Made by a program: the position numbers and the translations under genes. 56,977 bases of DNA, taken from the IMG/VR virus record IMGVR_UViG_3300020445_001188, positions 1-56,977 of that record, one strand, 5' to 3'. Numbering within the stretch: the first letter of the stretch is position 1; each line of letters begins with the position of its first letter. The DNA comes from a virus. The notes under the pieces are model-generated. The model saw only the letters and a program-made list of their open reading frames with translations. It was not told where the DNA came from and did no database searches. This document shows, piece after piece, positions 41,326 to 52,400 of the stretch.

Positions 41326-42987
41326 ATGGCTAAGCAGAACCTCAATATTGGCGTAAGTGCCAATGACGGAACAGGTGATACCTTACGAGATGGTGCTATT
41401 AAACTCAACAACGTTGTAGATGAGTTATATGCGGCTCTTGGAGATAACACTAACCTTCAAATAACAGTTAATTCACCCTCAACGAACCAAGTTCTTAAAT
41501 GGAATGGTAGTACGTTTACGGAGGGACAACTTGCAGCATCGAATCTTACTGACGTGGACGTTAGCGGGGTTACTAACGGACAGGTTCTTAAGTGGAATAC
41601 TGCAAATGCTCGCTGGCAGCCAGGCGACGATCTACAAGGTGGTGGTGGCGGTGGTTCAACTATCAACAATCTATCCAATAATGGATCAGGTAACGTTGTT
41701 ATAGATACTCATCTTCTACCTAATACTGATAACGCATTTGATTTGGGTTCTTCTACATTGCGTTTCAGGGATGCTTACTTGGTCAACGCTTCTCTTTGGC
41801 TAGGTGATACTGCACTCTCTACTGATCCTGTGACACAGGAGATGCAACGTAAGAAGCAGCAACCTCATACAGTTAATAGTATTGACACTGGTGCTACTCG
41901 TACCGTTGCTTCTAAATTAGCATCTGAAGATTCTACACAAGAAGAGAAGTTCAGACTTCGTTTCAATGCTATGAAGGCTGGTACCAAACTAGAGATTGAA
42001 GACTCAACTGGTGCCAAAGCAGAAGTTGATTTTACTTCATTCACTGCTGAAGCAGGTGCAGCACGTGGTTACATTCAAGTAGCTGCTACTGGTGCTAACC
42101 AATCTCAAGAATTGTCTGTAACAAATCCAGTTAAGATCACTTCTAAGAATAGACTGTTAAGTGAGGATGAGACTGGTAAGGTTGATATTGGAGCACAAGA
42201 TTTAGACTTTGGTAGTGGTAACAAACTATTCTTTGATGGTTCGGGTGTCCTAGAAGTTACAGGTTCAGAATTACGTTTTGGTGCTTCTGGTTCTAAGAAG
42301 CAATTGAAGTTTGATGGTAATGATAACCTAGTTCTCGATCAAGATACTGAGATTCAGTTTGGTACTACTCACAAATTAGCAATGGACTCAACTGGTAACC
42401 TAACGGTTCCTGATGGAGAAATTAGATTTGGTAGTTCTACCAGAAAATTGAAAATTGACTCTAGTGGTAACCTTGAACTCCCTGCTGATGGTGAGATCAA
42501 GATCGGTACTAAGAGAATGAAGATCGGTACTAACGGTACCTTTGATATTGCTAACGATGGTACTAACTTCACTGAAGTTGGTGGTGGATTCCAGACTCAG
42601 ATCGGTAATGCTCCTGCTGGTGCATCTATTATCAAGGGTCACGATAATGCAACCATCTATAAGCCATCTCCAACATTGCTCTATAGGTTCACTTCATCAG
42701 GATCGTCTGCATATACAGTGAACGGACCTGGATTAGGAACTAACGTATCTAATGCAGCATTAGTATTCCATAGAGGATTCACATACGATTTACACAATCA
42801 AGCAGGTGGATCACATCCATTAAGATTACAGTCTACTTCTGGACTATCTGGTACAGAGTATACAACTGGTGTTTCTGGATCTAACACAGGTATGCAAATT
42901 ATAACCGTTCCACTTGATGCACCAAATACCTTATATTATCAGTGCACAGCGCACTCCGCTATGAACGGCACAATCACCGTAAAATGA
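41326..42987 (+). CDS. Fibre-like virion protein with C-terminal cupredoxin-like domain (553 aa)
   Basis: The N-terminus (NIGVSANDGTGDTLRDGAIKLNNVVDELY) is the attachment-type start seen on many marine phage fibre proteins. Two QVLKWN repeats (about 51 and 87) and a six-Gly linker near 106 follow. Residues 300-430 form short beta repeats (GSELRFGASGSKK, GEIRFGSSTRKLKID, GEIKIGTKRMKIG) that look like a trimeric beta-helix shaft. Residues 440-553 form a cupredoxin-like domain ending LYYQCTAHSAMNGT, matching that of the neighbouring YHYH protein. Likely a tail or baseplate fibre. The order attachment, shaft, tip is inferred. Confidence 0.7.
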   Translation: MAKQNLNIGVSANDGTGDTLRDGAIKLNNVVDELYAALGDNTNLQITVNSPSTNQVLKWNGSTFTEGQLAASNLTDVDVSGVTNGQVLKWNTANARWQPGDDLQGGGGGGSTINNLSNNGSGNVVIDTHLLPNTDNAFDLGSSTLRFRDAYLVNASLWLGDTALSTDPVTQEMQRKKQQPHTVNSIDTGATRTVASKLASEDSTQEEKFRLRFNAMKAGTKLEIEDSTGAKAEVDFTSFTAEAGAARGYIQVAATGANQSQELSVTNPVKITSKNRLLSEDETGKVDIGAQDLDFGSGNKLFFDGSGVLEVTGSELRFGASGSKKQLKFDGNDNLVLDQDTEIQFGTTHKLAMDSTGNLTVPDGEIRFGSSTRKLKIDSSGNLELPADGEIKIGTKRMKIGTNGTFDIANDGTNFTEVGGGFQTQIGNAPAGASIIKGHDNATIYKPSPTLLYRFTSSGSSAYTVNGPGLGTNVSNAALVFHRGFTYDLHNQAGGSHPLRLQSTSGLSGTEYTTGVSGSNTGMQIITVPLDAPNTLYYQCTAHSAMNGTITVK

Positions 42988-42990
42988 TAA

Positions 42991-44865
42991 ATGACCAGAA
43001 CAGTCCCAGGATCAGGAGCGCAAATTGAACCACTCTTTAACTCTATTTTTGGTGTTCGAGACGTTTATGTGGTGGACGGTGGTGCTGGCTATAACAGCTC
43101 TGATCCACCTGAATTAAAGATAACCAATTGCGGTACTCCAATTCGTGACGCTGTTCTAGAACCTATAATAGAACACGGTCAGATTGCTGCTGTCAAGGTT
43201 CTTGATCCTGGTGAAGGATATGATCCTTTTAGAATTGATATAACTACAGCAGGAAATGGTATAGGTGCTAAGGCAAAAGCAATATTATGGGAAGAAGATC
43301 AATTAGATTCTCAAGGTAATATCGTTGCACCTGCTGGTGCGATACAATATATTCAAGTATTATCTAACGGAGACGAGTACTTCTCTGATGAAACTACTGC
43401 TGAGATAAAGGGTGGTGGTGGATCTGGTGCTGAACTACGTCCTGTAACAGGTTTGGTAACTGGTTTGTCATTAGAACAAGCTGGTTCTAATTATGAGATA
43501 GGTGATGTTAATATTATTATCGCTGGTGGTGGAGGTCAAGGTGCCACTGGTGTTACTGAGGTTGATGAATTTGGTATCGTTAAATCTATTGACGTATCTA
43601 ATCAAGGTGAGTTCTATGAAACTCCACCTATTATTCTATTAAATGGTGGTGGTGGATCTGGTGGTAAAGCACAGGCAACAGTTGATCTGGGTGCTATTAC
43701 TAGTATAGACATCACTAATCCTGGTGGTGGTTACTCTTCAGATCCTCAAGTTCTATTCACTAGAAACACTGACCTTACAAAAGAGTCTAGAAATAGACAG
43801 TCATTCAACTCAACACTCTATGATATAACAGGTCTTCTTAAAGATCTTGATGAGAATGATCAGACTGTATATGTACAGACAACTGCTCCTTATCCAGGCT
43901 CAGGTAAAATCCTAGTCGGTAGGGAGGTTATTCGTTATACAGGAAAGACACTCACATCCTTTACTGGTTGTGACCGTGCCCTTAACTTTAGATATGATCA
44001 GAAAGTAGTATTGGATGGTCTTGCAGATCAAGGTGGTATCTCAGGATACAACTTTAATGTAGGAGATAGAGTTACTAGAACTACTGAAAGCTCTAGCAAT
44101 AAGATTGCTCGTGTTTATGACTGGATTGCAGAAACTCGTTCATTGTATCTTGTATTCGAAGTTGATGAATTAGCATTCATTGATGGTGGTTCTTCTCAAG
44201 TTAAGTCACAGGTGATTGACTTTACTGGTGGTGTTTCATCCGCATCTGCTACTGGTGTTGCTCCACATAACATTGTTGATTCAGTTGGAAACAACATTGT
44301 AACTTTAACAGTACCACTTAATGAGATTCCAGATAAAGCATTCGAAGATATTCTTGAACTGGATGGTGCTGGAGATGGTATACCTGACATCATAAACACA
44401 GGTACAGATTTTGAAGGTGAGATAAATCTAGATGGTGGTATAGCAGTATCACTTTATGGTATTGAAGAAACCCTTGGTGGTACTAACACGACTCTGTTTG
44501 CAGTTGGTGACCAAATGACTGATGGTTCATCTCCTCCATTATCACCCACAGTATCCGTTGCTGGATCACTTGGTGATGGAGATCTACATTATGCAAAAGT
44601 TAAATTTATCTTCCGTAGTCTAGATCCAGGTGCTGCTCAGTATTATAACGTTGATGAAACCGTAACAGGTTCTATCACAGGTATAACTGGAACAGTTGAA
44701 GCTTGGGACTCAGCAACTAAGACATTGACTGTTAAGTCAATTGTAGAAAATAATGGCAATTCCTTATGGAATTCAAATGAATTAATCACTGGTGCAGGGA
44801 CTGGTGCTATAGGAACTACTCTAAGAATTGAGTATCCTTCAGCAGTTAGAAACGAGCCTGATTAA
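42991..44865 (+). CDS. GxGY-repeat virion structural protein (624 aa)
   Basis: Starts four bases after the fibre-like gene stop. Residues 20-260 hold about five GxGY-type repeats (VDGGAGYNSSDPP, LDPGEGYDPFR, LSNGDEYFSDE, TNPGGGYSSDPQV) with GGGGSGA linkers. Residues 270-350 match a module also in the giant protein at about 814-872: a strand, a (Y)PGSG-x-IL-(I/V)G turn, E-(V/E)-x-(R/Q)Y and a Cys-Arg pair (GCDRA). The rest is beta rich. It looks like a shorter relative of the giant protein that kept the same building blocks. Likely baseplate or fibre connector; no enzyme motif. Confidence 0.65.
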   Translation: MTRTVPGSGAQIEPLFNSIFGVRDVYVVDGGAGYNSSDPPELKITNCGTPIRDAVLEPIIEHGQIAAVKVLDPGEGYDPFRIDITTAGNGIGAKAKAILWEEDQLDSQGNIVAPAGAIQYIQVLSNGDEYFSDETTAEIKGGGGSGAELRPVTGLVTGLSLEQAGSNYEIGDVNIIIAGGGGQGATGVTEVDEFGIVKSIDVSNQGEFYETPPIILLNGGGGSGGKAQATVDLGAITSIDITNPGGGYSSDPQVLFTRNTDLTKESRNRQSFNSTLYDITGLLKDLDENDQTVYVQTTAPYPGSGKILVGREVIRYTGKTLTSFTGCDRALNFRYDQKVVLDGLADQGGISGYNFNVGDRVTRTTESSSNKIARVYDWIAETRSLYLVFEVDELAFIDGGSSQVKSQVIDFTGGVSSASATGVAPHNIVDSVGNNIVTLTVPLNEIPDKAFEDILELDGAGDGIPDIINTGTDFEGEINLDGGIAVSLYGIEETLGGTNTTLFAVGDQMTDGSSPPLSPTVSVAGSLGDGDLHYAKVKFIFRSLDPGAAQYYNVDETVTGSITGITGTVEAWDSATKTLTVKSIVENNGNSLWNSNELITGAGTGAIGTTLRIEYPSAVRNEPD

Positions 44866-44871
44866 ACCCAG

Positions 44872-44879
44872 TATAAATA
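44872..44879 (+). promoter_or_regulatory. T4-type late promoter
   Basis: Exact TATAAATA, the T4 late promoter consensus recognised with the phage sigma factor gp55, 22 bases before the gp8 ATG. Its exact match, short leader and the virion gene that follows support it. Confidence 0.7.
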
Positions 44880-44900
44880 AGAGGAAGGCACAAGCAGCCA

Positions 44901-46436
44901 ATGGCATTACTTACCGATCAATTTAGGATTTTTACCGCAGAAAAATTCATCAAATCGCTTGAAGGTCCCGATAAGAACCAGAGCGATATAGCTGCTGGTG
45001 CGAATCGTGATCGTCTGTATGTTTTTATAGGCAGACCTCAAGAATGGGATAATGAGAATAACCCACCTACTCCTGTAGATTCTTTTCAGGAGTTTTCTGA
45101 TAGTTATGATGATATGATCTCGATGAAGCGTGTTCTAGCGAATGACGCTGTTCAGGTTATACGTCGTATCGACTGGATACCCCCAGAACAAACTACTGGT
45201 GGTTTGGGTTATGTGTACGATATGTATCGTCACGATTATTCATCCAGTAAGACTGCTTCTTCTGGTGCTACTAAACTTTATGACGCAGATTTCTATGTTG
45301 TTAACTCTTCATATCAAGCGTATAAGTGTATTTACAATGGTACCTCACCTTCCGACCCTAACGGAAAGCCTTCAACAGTTGAACCTACTGGAACTAGTAC
45401 TTCTATTATTACTACCGCCGATGGTTATCGCTGGAAGTATATGTTTACTATTCCCGTCGGTCAGGTACTGAAATTCTTCTCAGGCGATTATATGCCTGTG
45501 TTACAAGATACTGCTGTACAATCTGATGCCGTTGGCGGTGAGATTGACACAGTGGTTATACAATCATCTGGTTCTGGTTACAACAATGGTACATACGAAA
45601 ATATCCCGATCAAGGGAGATGGCACGGGCGGTAGGATCAGTGTCGTTGTGGACGGCGGTCGCATTGTTAGTGCTACTGTAACCTCTGGTGGTTCTAGTTA
45701 TTCTTTTGGTAAGGTTATTATTGATGAGATTAACGGTATTGGTGCTGGTACTGGTAGCGGCGGTGCTATCGATGTCATCATCGCTCCAAAGGGAGGACAC
45801 GGATCAGACCCAGCCATCGAACTGGGTGGTTTTCGTGTAATGATTAACACGAAGTTTACCTATGATGAAGGATCAGGTGACTTCCCAACTGACAACGATT
45901 ACCGTCGTATTGGATTGACTCTTAATCCAAGTAAGTACGGTACAGAAGAATTGGCAGACGCAATTACCTTGTCTGCTACAAACGCTGTGATTTTCTCTCC
46001 AGATTTCACAGGTTCATTTAACACTGATGAAATTATTACTCAAACTCGTACTATTGGTGGTCAGCAAGTGACTGCTAGAGGACGAGTTGTTTCTTGGAAT
46101 ACTACAACTAAGGTTCTGAAATATTATCAGAACAGAGTTGATGGTATCTTCCCTGAAATCTCTGGTAATAAGACTGTCTTTGATGGAGGTAATACTGTTG
46201 TTGGATCTGGATCTGGTACCTCTGCCGACCCAGACATTAACTTCCCAATTATTCCTGGTGAAGCAACACGTGTTATTAACAACACTGAATATGATCTTGG
46301 TATGTCATTTACATCTGGTTACGCCAAACCAGAAGTGAAAAAGGACTCAGGTAAAGTCATCTACATAGACAATAGGAGAGCAATCTCCCGTGCTGGCGAC
46401 CAAATTGAGGACATTAAGATCGTAGTAGAGTTCTAA
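44901..46436 (+). CDS. 8: Baseplate wedge subunit gp8, with inserted repeat domain
   Basis: The N-terminus follows the T4 gp8 pattern: FRIFTAEKFIKSLEGPDKNQ, RLYVFIGRPQEWDNENNPPTPVDS, then VLANDAVQVIRRIDW. Later come DGYRWKYMFTIP and the diagnostic C-terminal end GKVIYIDNRRAISRAGDQIEDIKIVVEF (T4: GEMIYMENRPPI...DQTEEINI). At 511 aa it is longer than T4 gp8 (334 aa). The extra length includes two GxGY-type repeats at about 210-290 (IQSSGSGYNNG, VTSGGSSYSFG). gp8 dimers bind gp7 in the outer wedge. It has its own late promoter and sits four bases before the next gene. Confidence 0.88.
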   Translation: MALLTDQFRIFTAEKFIKSLEGPDKNQSDIAAGANRDRLYVFIGRPQEWDNENNPPTPVDSFQEFSDSYDDMISMKRVLANDAVQVIRRIDWIPPEQTTGGLGYVYDMYRHDYSSSKTASSGATKLYDADFYVVNSSYQAYKCIYNGTSPSDPNGKPSTVEPTGTSTSIITTADGYRWKYMFTIPVGQVLKFFSGDYMPVLQDTAVQSDAVGGEIDTVVIQSSGSGYNNGTYENIPIKGDGTGGRISVVVDGGRIVSATVTSGGSSYSFGKVIIDEINGIGAGTGSGGAIDVIIAPKGGHGSDPAIELGGFRVMINTKFTYDEGSGDFPTDNDYRRIGLTLNPSKYGTEELADAITLSATNAVIFSPDFTGSFNTDEIITQTRTIGGQQVTARGRVVSWNTTTKVLKYYQNRVDGIFPEISGNKTVFDGGNTVVGSGSGTSADPDINFPIIPGEATRVINNTEYDLGMSFTSGYAKPEVKKDSGKVIYIDNRRAISRAGDQIEDIKIVVEF

Positions 46437-46440
46437 AACA

Positions 46441-49400
46441 ATGCCACAGAATACCAATCTGAATATATCGCCATATTTCGACGATTTCGATAAGGCGAAT
46501 AACTTTTATAGAGTACTGTTCCGTCCTGGATATCCTATCCAAGCGAGAGAACTTACTACTATGCAATCCCTGATGCAGAATCAGGTTGAATCGTTTGGTT
46601 CGCATATGTTTAAGGATGGCTCTATGGTCATCCCAGGTCAAATAGGTTATGACCTAGATGCTAAAGCAGTTATACTTCAAGGATCATTCTTAGGTGCAGA
46701 CGTTGAGCAATATAGAGAACAGTTAGATGGAAAGATTATCAGTGGTTTGACTACTGGTGTTAAGGCAAAAATTCTTTTCTCCATCCCTGCTAATACTTCT
46801 GAGCGTGGTTATATTACATTATATGTAAAGTATTTGACTTCTGGTGGTGCAGATTCTTCTACAGGAAGCTTTGTAGATAATGAGCAGTTAATATGTGAGT
46901 CTGAAATCACTTATGGTAGTTCTTTGATTGAGATCGGAACTCCATTCTCACAGTTACTTCCTACTAATTCTACTGCTGTAGGTTCAACTGCATCTATTAC
47001 TAACGGTGTTTATTTCATTCGTGGTTATTTTGTTGATGTTGTTGATCAAACAATCATACTTGATCAGTATACAAACTCACCATCTTATAGGGTTGGTCTA
47101 GAAATCTTCGAGTCTATTGTAACTCCAGAAGATGACCCTGGTTTAAATGACAATGCAACTGGTACTTCTAACTACTCTGCTCCAGGTGGACACAGATTTA
47201 GAATTAGAACTAGTCTTGTTAAGAAAGTTATTGACGATGATACAGATAAGAACTTCATAGAACTATTAAGAATCAATAATTCTCAGATTGAAACATTTGT
47301 AGAGAGAACTGCATATAATGAGATGGCAAGGGAACTTGCCCGTAGGACATTTGATGAGTCTGGTGACTATACCGTAAGAGACTTTGACGTGCGTGTCAGA
47401 GAGCACAGGAACGACGGTATCAATGGTGGGGTGTATTTGCCTGGTAAGACATCTCCTGGCGGTGTAATGTCTTCTACTGCCCACTTCTCAGTTGAAGTAG
47501 GTCCAGGTAAAGCGTATGTAAGAGGATATGAATCAGAAACTCTTATTCCCACCTATGTTGACCTAGAGAAATCAAGGACAACTGTTGCATTACAGAACTC
47601 TATTATCCCATTTGAACTCGGCAACTTTATGCTGATGAATAATGTGAAGGGTTCACCTATTGTTAATGGTAACAGTATCACAGAGAACTATCAAGTTGTT
47701 GAGTTTCGTGATATCAAACCAAACTATAACCTAACCGCTTCAGGTAATATCATTGGTTATGGACGTGTTGCATCATTTGAGTATCATAATGGTACTACTG
47801 TTAATGCTCAGGCAACCGTATTTAAAGCATATGTGTTTGACTTACAGCCACTAACACTGATGAAGTTGAGTAATGCTGTAACTCTTGCACAGGGACACGT
47901 TATTAGAGGACGTAGTTCCAAAGCAAAAGCATTTGTAGAAGCCGATTACAACGGTGTAGATCTAATTAAGGTATACCAAGTCTATGGTACTTTCCGAGAC
48001 GGTGAAGTTATTGAGCGTGATGGTGTAGAAATTGGTACTCTTAGTGATTACTATAAGTACGAAATCACTGATGCTAAGGGTATAACTGGTAAAGACCCTG
48101 ATACAAACGCTATCATCTTTGCTGGAGACTTCTTATTAGATCAAGAAACAGTTATTGCTGGTACTAACTTTAACGTTAGTTCTAGTGGTGCTACTGGTAC
48201 CCTAACTGGTACACAGTCAAACTTCACATTGGATATAAGACCAGGTGATGTTTTAACCGTTAATGGTTCTGATGAGCAGCAAATTGATCTCATCAGTATT
48301 GTTTCTACTAATATTGATAATCAGATTACTAGTGCTACATCTGCTGCATATAGTGGTAACGCTATTGCTGCTGCTAACTATGGTTTCATAGTTCGTCGTA
48401 GACCTCAAATCTATGATAATGAGACTGCTGACCTTATGATTGAGATGCCTAAAGCATCTATAAAGTCAATTGCTGACGAATCAGCAATCGTTGCACGTGC
48501 CTTTGATGATATAACTGTTACTGGTGCTAATGACTTTACAATCTCTCTACCTGCTGATGAACAGTTCCTTGCATATGATAAGGATCATTATCAGTTAGTA
48601 TCACTTGCTCCTACAGCAGGAACAGTGATTGATATGGAGAGCTCTCATACATTTAATACAACTGGTACACCTAGAACATCTTTGACTGTAACAGGTCTTA
48701 CTGGTGTTACATCTGCAAGATTGATTACATCAGTTTCTAAGAACCAAGCAGAGAAGAAGTTAAAGAATGCTACTGAGATGGAAGTTATGAAGGTTGAGCG
48801 TACTGCTAACTCTTCTGACAACATCAAATATGGTTTAACATACGGTTCACTTTATGGAACACGTATTGAGGACGAAGAAGTTTCTTTGGGATCTACTGAT
48901 GTCTATCGGGTTCACGCTGTCTACGAATCTAATGATGATAATGCTGCTATTATTCCTCATCTAACGATGCAGGATGCCACCATCTTCCAGAAAGGTACTG
49001 TGATAGAAGGTGCAACATCTAAGGCAAAGGCAAGAGTTGTAAACTTTAACTCTGTTTCATATGTCTGCCACTTTGTTTACGAGAACGATAATTTCTTTGC
49101 TCTAGGTGAAACTATTACTGGTTTCGATGCTGCTGGAAATGTTCTTATGGGTCTAGTTAATGATGCTGATGGATCTATTAACAATGGTTCACGTAACATT
49201 ACTGACAACTTCTACCTTGATCCTAACCAGTTAGGTCACTATTATGATATTGGTAAACTAATAAGATACAGTTCTGCTAGTGCACCTCTTCGTAAGTTAA
49301 TGATTGTGTTCAACAGATTCACCCACGAAGCAACGGGTGACTACTTTGCTGCACAGTCCTATGTTGGTATCGATTATTCCAACATCCCAAGTATTCAATT

Positions 49401-52400
49401 TAATGGTGAAACTAGAGAACTCAGAGATGTTCTTGACTTTAGACCTGCTGTAACTCCTGTATTGTCAGGTTCAGGTACTGTTGGATCACCATACTATGTT
49501 AACTGTGCATCACTTGACTTTAAAGATAGAGGATTCTCCTCTGGTGGTGTATCAAATAACGCTACTATTATTGACATTCCTAAGCCAGAGTCTGACTTCC
49601 GTTGTGACTATGACTATTATGTCAGCAGAATTGACAAACTATTCTTAACTGATCAGCAACAATTCAAGATCGTTAGGGGTGTTCCAGGTGAGTCTGATGA
49701 CATACCTGCAAATATTGATAATGCAATGTTACTTGCTACTCTGTATCACGAACCTTATGGTTACGGTCCAGAAGGAGTACACATTGTTAGAGAAAACAAC
49801 CGTCGTTTCACGATGCGTGACATCGGTCTAATTGAAAGACGTGTTGATAATCTTGAGTACTACACTGCATTGAACCTACTTGAATTAGAAACTGCATCTC
49901 TATCTGTTAAAGATAGTGATGGATTCGATAAGTTTAAGAATGGTTTCCTTGTAGATGACTTCAGTTCGTTCGATTCAGCAGAAACACTTCACGAAGATTT
50001 TGCTTGTGCTGTATCTTTTGCAGAAGGTAAGTTACGTGCTTCTCACTATACCACTAACGTAGCACTACAATACAGTGCTAGTGGATCTAGTGCAGTTCAA
50101 ATTCATAATGTTGGTACTTTGACTCTTCCATATGAAGAGAAAGCATTTATTATCCAACCATATGCATCACGTGTAGAGAATGTAAACCCATTCAACGTGT
50201 TTGCTTACATTGGTAGATTAGATTTATTCCCATCATCTGATGACTGGGTAGATACACGTCGTGCTCCAGACAAAGTTGTAAACTTAGAAGGTGACTTCAC
50301 TGCACAGGTTCAAAGATTTGGTGGAGACACTAACACAGGTTTCGTTCCAACTCAATGGAACTCTTGGAGAACTAACTGGGCTTCTAACTCCAGTAGAACA
50401 GATACCAGAACAATGCGTAGAGGTTCTTGGCCATATATTAGAAGGATCACTACAACCACAACTAGTACTACTAGATCACAGACAAGATCTGGTATTAGAA
50501 CTATCATTACTCCACGTGTTGACCGTCAGTCATTAGGAGATAAGACGATTGAAAGAACAGTAGTTCCATTCATTCGTTCAAGAAACGTTGCATTTAAGAT
50601 TCAGCGTCTTAAGCCTAATACAAGATTCTATTCTTTCATTGATAACGTAGATGTAAACTTCTATACTACACCAAGATTGATTGAGGTTATTAAGAACCCA
50701 GTCGATGATACTCGTACTAATAACACACCATTTGTTACTGGTGAAACTGTTATTGGACAGACATCTGGATGTAGACTTAAGATAGTTACACCTGAGACAG
50801 GATTTGATGATGGACTATCACCTTATGATCAGAGTGAACTACCAACATCTTATGCATCTACTACACCATTACTCAACATTGATACTCAAACAATGTCTGA
50901 GACAGTTGCTGGTTCTTTCTATGGTAACCCATTAGAGACTGAGATCCTTGTAGGACAAACCTCTGGTGCACGTGCTGTTGTTAAGACGAAGCGTTTGATT
51001 GCAAACACTAATGGTGATATGGAAGGCATTATGTGGATACCTAATCCAGGTGTTTCCACTAACCCAAGATTTGCAACTGGTACTCGTGTCGTTCGTTTAA
51101 CAACTTCTGATACTGACTCTAGGATTCCTGGACAGGTTGACTCTGCTGCATCTGCTAATTATGTTGCATCTGGAGTTATCGAGACCAAGCAACAGACCAT
51201 CCTTGCAGTTAGAAATGCAGATATTGTAAGAGATACAGTTGTATCAGACAGAGTTGTTAACGACCAGTCTACTGCAACCAGAGACACAGGTTGGTATGAC
51301 CCACTAGCACAGTCATTCTTAGTAGAATCTAAGGGAGGAGCGTTTTTAACAGGTGCAGAATTATTCTTTAATACAAAAGATCAGAGAATTCCAGTCTCGG
51401 TACAAGTTAGGGAGATGGCTAATGGTTATCCTACCACTAAAGTTCTTGCTTTCAGTGACGTTACTCTCCTTCCTAGTCAGATAAACTTATCTGAAAATGG
51501 AACTGTAGCAACTAAGTTCACGTTCAACTCACCAATATATGTGACTGAGAACAGAGAATATTGTTTAGTTGTTCTTTCTGACTCTAACGAATTCAAACTT
51601 TGGATCTCACGAATGGGTGAGGATGACGTTACTAACGATAGAACGATATCTGAACAGCCTTATGCTGGTGTACTATTCAAGTCACAGAACGCTTCTACGT
51701 GGACTGCTGACCAGTACGAAGATCTTAAGTTTAACCTTTATAAAGCAGAGTTTGCTGAGAATACAAGTGGTACTGCTGTATTCAATAACTCAGAACTAGC
51801 GATTGGTAACGGTGGTATCGCCGAACTACGAAGCAACCCAATTAAGACTTTAAAACCCCAAATCAAAATTATTCTTTCAGACCATACAGCAAACTATACT
51901 ATTGGTGCTGAAGTCACACAGACAGATACATCACCTGTTCCTTCTGCTATTATCAGGCAGGTTGTACAAGGTGTACAAGGTTCATCTAACTCTTATCTAA
52001 TTGTTGATGATGTAAATGGAACCTTCAGAGAAGGTGTACAGTCTGGTGCTAACTGGATTTATAGATTAGTATCTTCAAGATCACTTGGTGATCTAACACT
52101 AACTGGTGTTACAGGAACATTCAATGTTGATGACACCTTAACAAATGGTACTGGTGCAACTGCTATGGTTACTGGATGGGTATCTGGTACTGGTGTTGTT
52201 TCAGTTAAGTCTGTAACAGGAACCTTTGCTGTTGGTGATGCTATCACTCAGGATACTGATGGATCTACAACTGGTTCTGGTACTATCGCATCTGGTGGTG
52301 TATCTATAACTGGTGATGATATTAATGATTATCCTGCTGCTCCTATCTCATACTATAACCAAGCAACTGAGATTACAGTGATGCACGCAAACCATTGTAT

